Assembly (NCBI RefSeq): GCF_001613405.1
Contig: NZ_BDCH01000033.1
Span: 19,921 to 83,920 of the forward strand
Length of the DNA stretch: 64,000 nucleotides
DNA from: Nocardia crassostreae
Lineage (GTDB): Bacteria; Actinomycetota; Actinomycetes; Mycobacteriales; Mycobacteriaceae
Direction of reading: 5' to 3'
In this document: positions 1 to 7,615 of the stretch, one piece after another
Numbering within the stretch: the stretch's first letter is position 1
Layout of the letters: every line of letters starts with the position of its first letter
Notes under the pieces: model-generated
Told to the model about the DNA's origin: nothing
What the model saw: the letters and a program-made list of their open reading frames with translations, nothing else
Databases searched by the model: none
Made by a program: the position numbers and the translations under genes

Positions 1-698
1 AGCATGTTCACGAAATTGCCGCCTAGCAGATAGTTCTCGCCGGTCTTGCCGCGCTCCCCGGCCAGCACCAGGCCCTGCGCCACGTCCCGCACATCGACCA
101 GGTCGAAGCCGCCGCCGATCATGACCGGGGTGCGCCCGCGCGCGGAGTCCCACAGAGTGACATTGATGCGCGAATCGGAGTGGTCGATCAGCCCGTACAC
201 ACCGGTCGGATTACAGATCACCGCATCCAGGCCCGCATCGATGACCTTGCGCAGCTCGACCTCGCCCTGGAACTTGGAGCGGTCGTAGATCGGCAGATCC
301 GGGTCGATGGACCGCGGCGCGCGCTCGTTGATGACGCCGCCGCAGGTGTACTGGTTGAACGCGTGAATCGAGCTGGTGTGCACCATGCGCCGCGCGCCCA
401 CCGCCTTGGCGGCCTCCGCGACCACCCGCACGCCCTCGGTATTGACCCGCCAGGCGAGGTCGTTCTTGTGCGCCAGGGTGATGAGCGCGACGAGGTGGTA
501 CACGACCTCCGCGCCGCCGAGCGCACTGCGCATCGACGCGGGATCGAGTACATCGCCGGAAACCCAGGTGACACCCGGTTCGCTCGCACCGGTGGGGCGG
601 ACGCGATCGATGGCAGTCACCTCGTGACCGCGATCCGTAAGCAAGCGAAGCAAATTGGTGCCAAGGAACCCGGCAGCGCCGGTGACTGCGACCTTCAT
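1..698 (-). CDS. NAD-dependent epimerase/dehydratase (3' part outside window)
   Basis: Extended short-chain dehydrogenase of the NAD-dependent epimerase/3-beta-HSD type, open to the left window edge, so its C-terminus is missing. The N-terminus reads MKVAVTGAAGFLGTNLLRLL, a Rossmann GxxGxxG nucleotide-binding loop. A YDRSK motif supplies the catalytic Tyr-x-x-x-Lys about 135 residues in, and an NPTGVYG segment follows as in epimerases. The ATG at 698 lies 13 bases from a perfect KstR-type operator (712-725), so a role in steroid or lipid metabolism is likely by inference. The substrate cannot be read from the sequence. Confidence 0.85.
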   Translation of the reverse strand, partial: MKVAVTGAAGFLGTNLLRLLTDRGHEVTAIDRVRPTGASEPGVTWVSGDVLDPASMRSALGGAEVVYHLVALITLAHKNDLAWRVNTEGVRVVAEAAKAVGARRMVHTSSIHAFNQYTCGGVINERAPRSIDPDLPIYDRSKFQGEVELRKVIDAGLDAVICNPTGVYGLIDHSDSRINVTLWDSARGRTPVMIGGGFDLVDVRDVAQGLVLAGERGKTGENYLLGGNFVNM

Positions 699-711
699 GG
701 CAAGAAGAATA

Positions 712-725
712 TAGAACTTGTTCTA
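712..725 (-). promoter_or_regulatory. KstR-type operator, perfect match
   Basis: The 14-mer TAGAACTTGTTCTA fits the published KstR consensus TnnAACnnGTTnnA at every fixed position. It sits just upstream of the epimerase start, where a TetR-family repressor would block transcription. Confidence 0.75.
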
Positions 726-845
726 ATTTGCAACAACGTCCGGGACAAGTTCCGGCCTCGGTGTGGGGCCGGACGGCACGCCGAGCTGGACGAACGATGG
801 GTTATATTCGGCACCGCATGTCCACGACGATAGGGGGGGCACATC

Positions 846-1232
846 ATGGCCGATCTCTCGGTCGACACCACCGCGGTCCGCACCTTCGCCGCGACCCAGG
901 ACGGCGTCACCGCCGACATCGCCGCGACCGGCGGCCTCGACACGGTATCCCACGTCGCCGCCATGACGCCCGTCTTCGGCCTCATCGGCGCGGACTTCCT
1001 GGCCAGCTTCGCCGTGGCCGAGCTACTCCACGACAAGGACATCACCGCTCTCTCCGCCCGCTTCGCCCACGTCGGCCAGGCCGCCTGCGGCTCCGCCGCC
1101 ACCTACGACGCCGCCGACGCCGACTTCGCGGGCGGCCTGAACTCCATCACCGGGCAACTCGGGGGGGCAGGCATGAATCCCCGGCGCGGCGTGAGCACCG
1201 AGCATCCCGGGGGCCCGCATGCGGTTCTCTGA
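846..1232 (+). CDS. Type VII secretion-associated small protein (ESX-1 secretion-associated/EspC-like)
   Basis: 128-aa mostly helical, Ala-rich protein resembling the actinobacterial ESX-1 secretion-associated family (short helical-hairpin proteins near ESX substrates). It opens MADLSVDTTAVRTFAATQDG and has no signal peptide or membrane segment. A G-rich Shine-Dalgarno-like run precedes the ATG. The stop overlaps the start of the next gene by 14 bases, suggesting translational coupling with that large Gly-rich protein. Family assignment rests on size, composition and partner; no ESX core gene is present in the window. Confidence 0.6.
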   Translation: MADLSVDTTAVRTFAATQDGVTADIAATGGLDTVSHVAAMTPVFGLIGADFLASFAVAELLHDKDITALSARFAHVGQAACGSAATYDAADADFAGGLNSITGQLGGAGMNPRRGVSTEHPGGPHAVL

Positions 1233-2781
1233 CGACGGCGTGATCGGGCATATCGCCCCGGCCCATCCGATTCCCGGTGAGTCCGCCCTGCCCGCGGCTG
1301 TGTCCGGCATTCTGCTCGACCCGCCGCTCGGGCAGTTGCCCGAGGATGTGGCCACCTTCGAGCCGCCCGCATTCGCCTTGTCCCGCAAGGAGATCGAGCA
1401 GGGCGGCTCGCCGCTGAGCGGCGGTACGCCGCACGGGCTGCCGGGCACATCGCAGGGTGACGACACTTATGCGGCGTCGGTGCTCGAGGGTCCGCTCTCC
1501 CCCGCGCTCGATGCCGCTCACAACGTGCTGGGGGGTGCGCAGCAGGCGCTCGGCGAAGCGCAGGGAATGCTCGGCACTGCGCAGGCCGCGCTGAACAATG
1601 TTCCCGGCGCACTGAATGCCGCGCAGGCCGCGCTCACCCAGGCCGGGCTGAACCCGGCCGCGCTGCCGCCCTTGCCCGCCGATCCGGTCGGCGATCTCAT
1701 GAAGGGCCTGGCGCTGCCCGCCATCCCGGGGATGGACGCGCTGTTCAAGCCGTTCCTGGATTTGATCAACAGCTTCGGCACCGGCGTGCTGGGCCAGCTC
1801 AACCCCGCTTCGCTGCTGAGCCAGGGTTCCAAGCTCATCGAAGGCGCCATGAGCGTCGGCCAGGGCGCGTTCAAGACCGTCGAGCAACTCTGGCAGGGCC
1901 AGGCCTCGCGCAATGCCCAGGCCGCGGGCCAGCAGGCGCAGAACCACGGCCAGGAGACCACTCAGCGCGGTTTCGACATCTCGGCCGTCACCGAACAGGC
2001 CGCGGCCGTGGTGCAGCGCGGCAATATCCAGCTCACCGCCATCGCCCAGTCTTTCGCCGCCCAGGCCACCGCCCTCGCCCCGGTCATCATGACCCCGCCC
2101 GCCCAGACCGCCCTCATCGCCTCCGCCACCCAGCACCTGGGCTCGGCCATGACGGTCGTCAACATCACCCGCGGCGAACTGGCCGGATACACGGCGCAAC
2201 TCAATGGCGTGGTCGCCCAGCTACTCGGCCAGGGCGGCGGCCCCAACCCCGCCGAAGTGGCCCAGTCCCTCGCCCAGAATGTCGGCCAGCCGATCCTCGA
2301 ACAGGCCAAGGGCCTACTCCAGGGCGGCGGTTCCCCCACCGGCCCGTTCGGCAGCGACCCGACCAGAACCGGCCCGAGCGATGTCGACACCAAGGCCGCC
2401 GGACTCGGTGGCGGTGGTGGAGGCGCCGGTGGCGGCGGTCTCGGTGGCGGCGGCCTGGGCGGCGTCGCGTCGACCCCGGGCGGCCCGGGCTCCTCGATCC
2501 CCGGCGGCAAAACCCCGGCGGGCGCCGCGAGCCCCTTCGGCACAGGCACCGGCGGCCTCCCCGGCATGGGCGGTGCGGGCAGCCCCGGCTTCATGGGCTC
2601 GCCACACGCTGCGGGCGCGGGCCAGCGAGGCTCCGATCAGGAGTACTCACGCACGGTGGTCCCGCACCAAAGCCGTTCCGGCGAAAGCGAACTCACCGGC
2701 AATCTGGGCGATGCCGCCCCGAATGTGATCGGCGAGACCGAGGACGAGGTGACCGGCGACTACGAGACCGATCAGTCCTGA
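1219..2781 (+). CDS. Large secreted/ESX-associated protein with Gly-rich tail
   Basis: 520-aa protein coupled to the preceding EspC-like gene. Residues about 90-140 are an Ala/Gln/Leu helical stretch with heptad-like repeats, residues about 220-330 another Ala/Gln-rich helical region, and residues about 390-470 a low-complexity Gly/Pro/Ser region. The C-terminus is acidic (ETEDEVTGDYETDQS). There is no catalytic motif. The pairing of a small helical protein with a long helical plus Gly-rich protein resembles ESX substrate/chaperone couples of Nocardia and Mycobacterium. Not recognised as a named PPE protein, so secretion is inferred from context only. Confidence 0.6.
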   Translation: MRFSDDGVIGHIAPAHPIPGESALPAAVSGILLDPPLGQLPEDVATFEPPAFALSRKEIEQGGSPLSGGTPHGLPGTSQGDDTYAASVLEGPLSPALDAAHNVLGGAQQALGEAQGMLGTAQAALNNVPGALNAAQAALTQAGLNPAALPPLPADPVGDLMKGLALPAIPGMDALFKPFLDLINSFGTGVLGQLNPASLLSQGSKLIEGAMSVGQGAFKTVEQLWQGQASRNAQAAGQQAQNHGQETTQRGFDISAVTEQAAAVVQRGNIQLTAIAQSFAAQATALAPVIMTPPAQTALIASATQHLGSAMTVVNITRGELAGYTAQLNGVVAQLLGQGGGPNPAEVAQSLAQNVGQPILEQAKGLLQGGGSPTGPFGSDPTRTGPSDVDTKAAGLGGGGGGAGGGGLGGGGLGGVASTPGGPGSSIPGGKTPAGAASPFGTGTGGLPGMGGAGSPGFMGSPHAAGAGQRGSDQEYSRTVVPHQSRSGESELTGNLGDAAPNVIGETEDEVTGDYETDQS

Positions 2782-2785
2782 CCGA

Positions 2786-3424
2786 TCACCAGGCATTCCA
2801 GTGCAGCACGTCCTCGCGCGGAATGCGCTGGGCGGGACGGAAATCGGCGCCCACGGTGTAGGCGAGCGGAATGAGCGCCGCGAGCATGACCCGGTCGTAG
2901 GGCACGCGCAGCACCTCCGCCAGCTCCCGCTCCAGCGGCGCCTGCGCGGTCGTCCAGACGGTGCCGAGCCCGCGAGCGCGCGCGGCCAGCATGAAGCTCC
3001 ACACGGCTGGAAGGATGGACCCCCAGGTTCCGGCCTGCTCGGGCACACGCACATTGTCGGTGCGCCCTTCGACCGCGGGAACGACGATGGCGGGCACGCG
3101 ATTAATGTTGTCGTAGAGATAACCCAGCCCCTCGGCGATCTTCGGCCAGGAACCGTGCGCGTTCATGCGGTACACATCGCGTGCGGTCAGCGGCGTACCC
3201 TCGGCCAGCTGCAGCGCCCTGCGATAGATATCGGCGACGGCCGCGCGCTGCGCCTTCTCGGTGACCACCAGGAAATGCCAGCGCTGGCGATTACGACCGG
3301 TGGGCGCCTGAGTGGCGAGGTCGACGCATTCCTCGATCAGCCGTCGCGGCACCGGCCGGGTGAGGTCGAGGCGTTTGCGCGCCGCGCGGGTGGTGGACAA
3401 GACCTCGTCGGCGGACAGGTTCAA
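2786..3424 (-). CDS. Nitroreductase family protein
   Basis: FMN-dependent nitroreductase-type oxidoreductase of 212 aa. The N-terminal region from LNLSADEVLSTTRAARKRLD through APTGRNRQRWHFLVV is the FMN-phosphate-binding part of the family, and GLGTVWTT lies in the C-terminal FMN domain. A TTG at 3424 places the conserved (M)NLS start in register, 5 bases from the divergent MarR start; a longer GTG-started form is possible. Divergent pairing with a MarR regulator suggests control by it. The physiological electron acceptor cannot be read from sequence. Confidence 0.8.
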   Translation of the reverse strand: MNLSADEVLSTTRAARKRLDLTRPVPRRLIEECVDLATQAPTGRNRQRWHFLVVTEKAQRAAVADIYRRALQLAEGTPLTARDVYRMNAHGSWPKIAEGLGYLYDNINRVPAIVVPAVEGRTDNVRVPEQAGTWGSILPAVWSFMLAARARGLGTVWTTAQAPLERELAEVLRVPYDRVMLAALIPLAYTVGADFRPAQRIPREDVLHWNAW

Positions 3425-3429
3425 CGACC

Positions 3430-3888
3430 ATGTCGAGGACCGATGAACGCGCACAAGACGCTTATCTCCCCCGGCTCGCCGCGGAACGCCCGGACATCGC
3501 GCTGTGCCGCGCGTCGGCGGTGGTGGCTCGCGCGGCCGATGCCGCCGCACTGAACAGCGGCCTGGGGGTCGGGCAGCATCTGGTGCTGAAAATGCTCGCC
3601 GCCGTGGGGCCGCGTTCCCAGCAGGCGCTCAGCGCCGATCTGCGCATCGACCGCAGTGTCATGGTCGGCATTGCCGATGGTCTGGAGAAGTCCGGATACG
3701 TTCGCCGCGAACGCGATCCATCGGATCGGCGCGCCTATGCGGTGACCATCACCGAGCCGGGCCGGACTGCGCTGGCCGCCGCGGAGCGGATGATTCCCGG
3801 ATTCCTCGACGACACCTTCGCCGCTCTCACCCGCGCCGAGCGCGAGCGGCTCACCGAACTGCTGGGCAAGATCCTGTTCGCGGACTGA
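3430..3888 (+). CDS. MarR family transcriptional regulator
   Basis: 152-aa winged-helix regulator. The HTH is around residues 60-85 (SQQALSADLRIDRSVMVGIADGLEKSGYV) and is followed by the MarR wing signature RRERDPSDRRAYAVTITEPG. It is transcribed divergently from the nitroreductase, and the two start codons almost touch. Any shared operator must therefore lie within coding sequence, or one of the starts is further inside. Likely an aromatic or redox-responsive repressor of the nitroreductase (inference). Confidence 0.85.
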   Translation: MSRTDERAQDAYLPRLAAERPDIALCRASAVVARAADAAALNSGLGVGQHLVLKMLAAVGPRSQQALSADLRIDRSVMVGIADGLEKSGYVRRERDPSDRRAYAVTITEPGRTALAAAERMIPGFLDDTFAALTRAERERLTELLGKILFAD

Positions 3889-3921
3889 AGGTTTCGATCC
3901 TGCCGCTGCATCGACGTATTC

Positions 3922-3938
3922 GGGACATGTAGTATCCC
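3922..3938 (+). promoter_or_regulatory. Rrf2 operator copy 1
   Basis: Inverted repeat GGGACA-n5-TATCCC ending 4 bases before the rrf2-like ATG. The same 17-bp pattern recurs at 4488-4504 before the MFS gene, which points to autoregulation by the Rrf2 protein. Confidence 0.65.
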
Positions 3939-3942
3939 TTTT

Positions 3943-4422
3943 ATGTTGATGAGCGAGGGGGTCGAGTGGGGTTTGCACTGCTGCATGGTGCTGGCGTGGC
4001 TCGATGATCGGGCGCCGATTCCGACGGCCAAGTTGGCGGAGGTGTTCGAGTTGCCGCCGGAGTATCTGAAGAAGCGGTTGCAGCCGTTGGTGCGGGAAGG
4101 GATTCTCGGGTCCACAGCTGGATCGCGTGGGGGGTATCGGTTGGCGCGGATGCCGGAACGGATCACCTTGATGGATGTGGTCGGGGCGGTCGAAGGGCGG
4201 ACGGAAGCGTTCCGGTGCACCGAGATCCGGCGAAACGGTGCGGGTGCGACGGCGGCGCGATCGGAGTTCGCGAAGCCGTGCGGCATTGCCACGGCAATGC
4301 GGCGGGCGGAGTTGGCGTGGCGGCGCGAGCTGGCGAATCAGACCATCGCGGACTTGATCGCCGACGCTCCCGCCACTGCGCCGCTGCGGGCGCGCCGCTT
4401 CTATGAGCGCCTCACGACATAG
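3943..4422 (+). CDS. Rrf2 family transcriptional regulator
   Basis: 159-aa Rrf2-type winged-helix regulator. It begins MLMSEGVEWGLHCCMVLAWL, has the recognition region AKLAEVFELPPEYLKKRLQPL and the family wing GSRGGYRLAR. Only two cysteines (FRC and KPCG) are in the usual cluster region, so Fe-S binding of the IscR/NsrR type is uncertain. An operator-like inverted repeat sits directly before the start, implying a leaderless or very short leader mRNA. It ends in TAG. An intrinsic terminator separates it from the MFS gene that carries the same operator. Confidence 0.85.
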   Translation: MLMSEGVEWGLHCCMVLAWLDDRAPIPTAKLAEVFELPPEYLKKRLQPLVREGILGSTAGSRGGYRLARMPERITLMDVVGAVEGRTEAFRCTEIRRNGAGATAARSEFAKPCGIATAMRRAELAWRRELANQTIADLIADAPATAPLRARRFYERLTT

Positions 4423-4448
4423 CGGCGAGTACAACGCTCGTAATGACA

Positions 4449-4474
4449 CCCGGCCCTGCGGGGCCGGGTTTTTT
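4449..4474 (+). terminator. Intrinsic terminator after rrf2-like gene
   Basis: Perfect 8-bp stem CCCGGCCC/GGGCCGGG with a TGCG loop followed by six T residues. It separates the regulator transcript from the MFS gene. Confidence 0.9.
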
Positions 4475-4487
4475 CGAAGGGAGAACC

Positions 4488-4504
4488 GGGACATTGTCTA
4501 TCCC
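4488..4504 (+). promoter_or_regulatory. Rrf2 operator copy 2
   Basis: GGGACATTGTCTATCCC, matching copy 1 at both 6-base arms. It overlaps the probable TTG start of the MFS gene, so binding would block its expression. Confidence 0.65.
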
Positions 4505-5708
4505 GATCAAAGATCAGTCGCCAACCGGAACACAGCCTGCGGTGCTGTCGGATGGGTTGCGGCGCAGAGTGATTCTGGCGTTGGGCACCTTCGCCGTCGG
4601 CACCGACGCGTTCATCCTGGCCGGATTCCTGCCCGATATGGCAGCGGCGCTGAACGTGTCCACGGCGTCCGCCGGTGCGGCGGTGACGGTGTTCGCGGCG
4701 GCTTACGCGCTGCTGTCCCCGGTACTGGCCACCGTGACCGCACAACTGCCGCGCCGCGCGCTGCTGGTGTCTGCCCTGGTGGTGCTCGGCGTGGCCAATC
4801 TGGGCACGGCGGCGGCGCCGAATCTCGCGATGCTGCTGGCCACCCGGGTGCTGGCGGCGATCGGCGCGGCGGCGTTCACGCCGAATGCCGGTGCGGTGGC
4901 CGCCGCCCTGGTGCGACCGGAGGCGCGGGCACGGGCGCTGGCCGTGGTCGTGGGCGGGTTGACGATCGCGACCGCGTTGGGTGTGCCGCTCGGCGCCGTG
5001 GTCGGGCAGTGGCTGGGCTGGCGGTCGGCATTGGTCGCGGTCGCGATGGTGAGCCTGCTGGCCGCGGCCGGGGTGGCGGCCTGGGTGCCGTTCGTGCCCG
5101 GCAATCCGCCGGTGCGATTGTCCGCGCGCCTGGCGGTGGTGCGGAATCGATCGGTCGCGAAGGTGTTGCCGCTGACGGTGCTGGGCATGGGTGCTGCCTA
5201 TGTGGTTTACGCCTACAGCGTGCCCGCGCTGGCGGCGGTGGGTGTCGACGCCGCCGCCACGGCGTGGGTGCTGTCGCTGTACGGAGTCGGCGCGGTGGCA
5301 GGCAATCTGACATCCGGCTACGCGACCGACCGGTGGGGTGCGACGCGAGTGCTCACCTGTGGCTATGTGGCGATGGCGCTCGCCTTGGGGCTGCTGGGCG
5401 TACTGGCGGCCACCCGCACCGATGTGGCCTGGCTCGTCGGTGTGCTCGCGGCGGTGTGGGGTGCGGCCAGCTGGCGTCAGACTCCCGCCCAGCAGCATCG
5501 GCTCATCGGCGCGGCCCCGCACGAAGCGGGATTGGTGGTGGCGCTCAACGCTTCCTGCATCTATCTGGGCATCGGGTTCGGCACCCTGCTCGGTGGCGTC
5601 ACCGTCGGGCACGGCGCGACCGCCATGTTCGCCGTCGGCGCGGCCGTTGCCGTGATGGCGCTGATCTACCTGCGCGCCACGCACATCCGGGACCACGAGG
5701 AAAGGTGA
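4494..5708 (+). CDS. MFS transporter (drug exporter type)
   Basis: About 404-aa major facilitator with 12 predicted hydrophobic segments. The first half holds the GTDAFILAGFLPDMA segment and a second/third helix region of the AraJ/chloramphenicol-exporter (DHA1) type. The start is uncertain: a TTG at 4494 has an AAGGGAG ribosome site 11 bases upstream but overlaps the operator, and a GTG at 4542 is the alternative; the upstream ATG lies inside the terminator and is unlikely. Probably a proton-coupled exporter repressed by the neighbouring Rrf2 protein (inference). The stop codon is embedded in a strong hairpin. Confidence 0.85.
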   Translation: MSIPIKDQSPTGTQPAVLSDGLRRRVILALGTFAVGTDAFILAGFLPDMAAALNVSTASAGAAVTVFAAAYALLSPVLATVTAQLPRRALLVSALVVLGVANLGTAAAPNLAMLLATRVLAAIGAAAFTPNAGAVAAALVRPEARARALAVVVGGLTIATALGVPLGAVVGQWLGWRSALVAVAMVSLLAAAGVAAWVPFVPGNPPVRLSARLAVVRNRSVAKVLPLTVLGMGAAYVVYAYSVPALAAVGVDAAATAWVLSLYGVGAVAGNLTSGYATDRWGATRVLTCGYVAMALALGLLGVLAATRTDVAWLVGVLAAVWGAASWRQTPAQQHRLIGAAPHEAGLVVALNASCIYLGIGFGTLLGGVTVGHGATAMFAVGAAVAVMALIYLRATHIRDHEER

Positions 5709-5749
5709 TGCCGCGGCGTGCGGGGTAGCTGCCCCGCCGCCGCGGCATC
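5707..5749. terminator. Bidirectional hairpin between MFS gene and SDR
   Basis: 12-bp outer arms (GATGCCGCGGCG / CGCCGCGGCATC) plus a 5-bp inner stem CGGGG/CCCCG. It begins within the MFS stop codon and lies between convergent genes. There is no clear T-run, so rho-independent strength is uncertain. Confidence 0.6.
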
Positions 5750-5830
5750 TGTGGGGTCGACTGCGGCTGTACACCCCGCGGGCACCGACCACCGTCCGTG
5801 GCGCCCGATGTCCGCCGGGCGCTGCGGTTT

Positions 5831-6580
5831 TCAGACTACGGTGGGACGCGCCTGCGCGTCGATCCCGCCGTCGATGACGAACTGGGCGCCGTGGATGAAG
5901 CCTGCCTGCGGACCCAGCAGATACACGATAAGCGAAGCGATCTCATCCGGTGTGCCATTGCGGCCGATGGTTACCACGAAGTTGCGGATGGATTCTCCGT
6001 AGCGCGGATCGGCGAGTCCGGCCTGCAGCAGCGGGGTGTCGACGCTGCCGGGGGCGACCGTGTTCAGACGGACGCCCGCGCCGCCCCACTCCACAGCGCG
6101 CTCGCGCACCGCGACCGTGACCGCGTTCTTCGAGGAGGCATAGGCGTAGGAACCGGCGTAATCGCCTGCCGCCGCGAAGGCTTCGGCCTCGGCGCCCTTG
6201 TCGATCGGATTCTCGGCCCACTGGATGTGGGTGGAGGCGACCGAGGAAACCACCGCGGCCGCAGGCGATTCGCCCTTCCGCAGCGCGGGCAGCAGGGCGT
6301 CGAGCAGCGCCACGGTGGCCCGGTAGTTGATCTCCACCACGAAGTTCGGATCCGGCACCTGCGGCCCCACCCCCGCGCACAGCACCAGCCCGTCCAGCAC
6401 CCCGCCGGAGCGCTCCAGCACCGCCTCCACCGCGGCGGCGCGCGCCACCGGATCGGTCAGGTCGGCGGTCACCTCGGCATTGCGCAGATCGATGCCGATG
6501 ACGTCGTGCCCGGCGGCGGTCAGCGCGGCGGCGGTCGCGGCGCCGATGCCCGATCCGGATCCGGTGATGGCAATGGTCAT
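5831..6580 (-). CDS. SDR family oxidoreductase (hydroxysteroid dehydrogenase-like)
   Basis: 249-aa classical short-chain dehydrogenase. TGSGSGIG cofactor loop at residues 6-13, LCAGVG (NAG-like) motif, catalytic Tyr-x-x-x-Lys as YASSK near residue 155, and a VAPGSVDTPLL stretch after it. The sequence resembles 3-alpha-hydroxysteroid/carbonyl reductases with the short N-terminal GxxxGxG loop. A near-consensus KstR box (6590-6603) lies 10 bases before the start, and the divergent LLM gene has another. A role in sterol catabolism is a reasonable inference; the substrate is unknown. Confidence 0.85.
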   Translation of the reverse strand: MTIAITGSGSGIGAATAAALTAAGHDVIGIDLRNAEVTADLTDPVARAAAVEAVLERSGGVLDGLVLCAGVGPQVPDPNFVVEINYRATVALLDALLPALRKGESPAAAVVSSVASTHIQWAENPIDKGAEAEAFAAAGDYAGSYAYASSKNAVTVAVRERAVEWGGAGVRLNTVAPGSVDTPLLQAGLADPRYGESIRNFVVTIGRNGTPDEIASLIVYLLGPQAGFIHGAQFVIDGGIDAQARPTVV

Positions 6581-6589
6581 GACATCGAT

Positions 6590-6603
6590 TAGAACAAGAT
6601 GCA
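6590..6603 (-). promoter_or_regulatory. KstR-like operator (one mismatch)
   Basis: TAGAACAAGATGCA agrees with TnnAACnnGTTnnA except for GAT in place of GTT. It sits 10 bases upstream of the SDR start codon. Confidence 0.45.
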
Positions 6604-6662
6604 GAATAGGCCCGCAAGAGAGGTCGAAAAATGGTCTCGGTTACCGGGACTATGATCCGAAA

Positions 6663-6688
6663 AAAAACTAGAATCTGTTCTAGTTTTT
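6663..6688 (+). promoter_or_regulatory. KstR-like palindromic operator
   Basis: Perfect inverted repeat with 11-base arms (AAAAACTAGAA / TTCTAGTTTTT) and a 4-base centre. The core 6669-6682, TAGAATCTGTTCTA, matches the KstR consensus except T for C in the first AAC. It lies 30 bases before the LLM oxidoreductase ATG. Confidence 0.6.
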
Positions 6689-6717
6689 GTACTTGCTCAC
6701 CGTCGAGAGGACGATCG

Positions 6718-7590
6718 ATGCGCTTCACCTACGCGGAGGCGATGACCAACCCGGACTACTACATCCCGCTGGCGCAGGCGGCGGAGGCGGCCGGGTTCCA
6801 CTCCATCACCGTCGCGGACAGCGTGGCGTACCCGGCGGAGTCGGATTCCAAGTATCCGTACACCCCGGACGGCAACCGCGAGTTCCTGGACGGTAAGCCG
6901 TTCATCGAATGCTTCGTGCTCTCGGCCGCCATCGCCGCGGCGACCACCACGCTACGGATCACCCCGTTCGTGCTCAAACTGCCGATCCGCCCACCGGTAC
7001 TGGTGGCCAAACAGGCCAGTTCGCTGGCTCGGTTGAGCAACAATCGATTCGGCCTGGGCGTCGGCATCAGCCCGTGGCCGGAGGATTTCCAGATGATGGG
7101 CGTCCCGTTCGAGCGCCGCGGTAAGCGCCTGGACGAGTGCATCGAGATCGTGAAGGGCCTGTCCACCGGCGAGTACTTCGAGTACCACGGCGAGTTCTAC
7201 GACATTCCCAAGATCAAGATGACGCCAGCGCCCACCGCACCGCTGCCGATCCTGGTGGGCGGCCACAGCGATGCCGCGCTGCGCCGCGCCGTGCGCCTGT
7301 GCGACGGCTGGATGCACGCCGGAGGCAAGGGCGACGATCTCGACAGATACCTCGCGCGCATCGAGGAGTTGCGCAGCGAGCGCGACAATCCCGGCGAGTT
7401 CGAGATCCACGCCGTCTCCCGCGACGGTTACACCCCCGACGGTGTGAAGCGCCTCGAAGAGAAGGGCATCACCGATCTCATCACCGGTTTCCGCAACTCC
7501 TACGCCATGGAGCACGACACCGAATCGCTCGAGGACAAGATCACCAAGATCAAGTGGTACGGCGACAATGTGATCGCCAAGCTCGGCTGA
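6718..7590 (+). CDS. LLM class F420-dependent oxidoreductase
   Basis: 290-aa TIM-barrel protein of the luciferase-like monooxygenase class, usually F420-dependent in Mycobacteriales. Family landmarks are ITPFVLKLPIRPPVLVAKQ (strand/helix region of the barrel), LGVGISPWPEDFQMMG, and PLPILVGGHSDAALRRAVRLCDGWM. The ATG at 6718 is preceded by a GAGAGGA ribosome site; a longer ORF starting upstream runs through the operator and is unlikely. It is divergent from the SDR, both genes carry KstR-like boxes, and the pair probably acts on steroid or lipid intermediates (inference). Confidence 0.88.
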   Translation: MRFTYAEAMTNPDYYIPLAQAAEAAGFHSITVADSVAYPAESDSKYPYTPDGNREFLDGKPFIECFVLSAAIAAATTTLRITPFVLKLPIRPPVLVAKQASSLARLSNNRFGLGVGISPWPEDFQMMGVPFERRGKRLDECIEIVKGLSTGEYFEYHGEFYDIPKIKMTPAPTAPLPILVGGHSDAALRRAVRLCDGWMHAGGKGDDLDRYLARIEELRSERDNPGEFEIHAVSRDGYTPDGVKRLEEKGITDLITGFRNSYAMEHDTESLEDKITKIKWYGDNVIAKLG

Positions 7591-7615
7591 CGATCACCGT
7601 CGGATCGGGGCGGGT

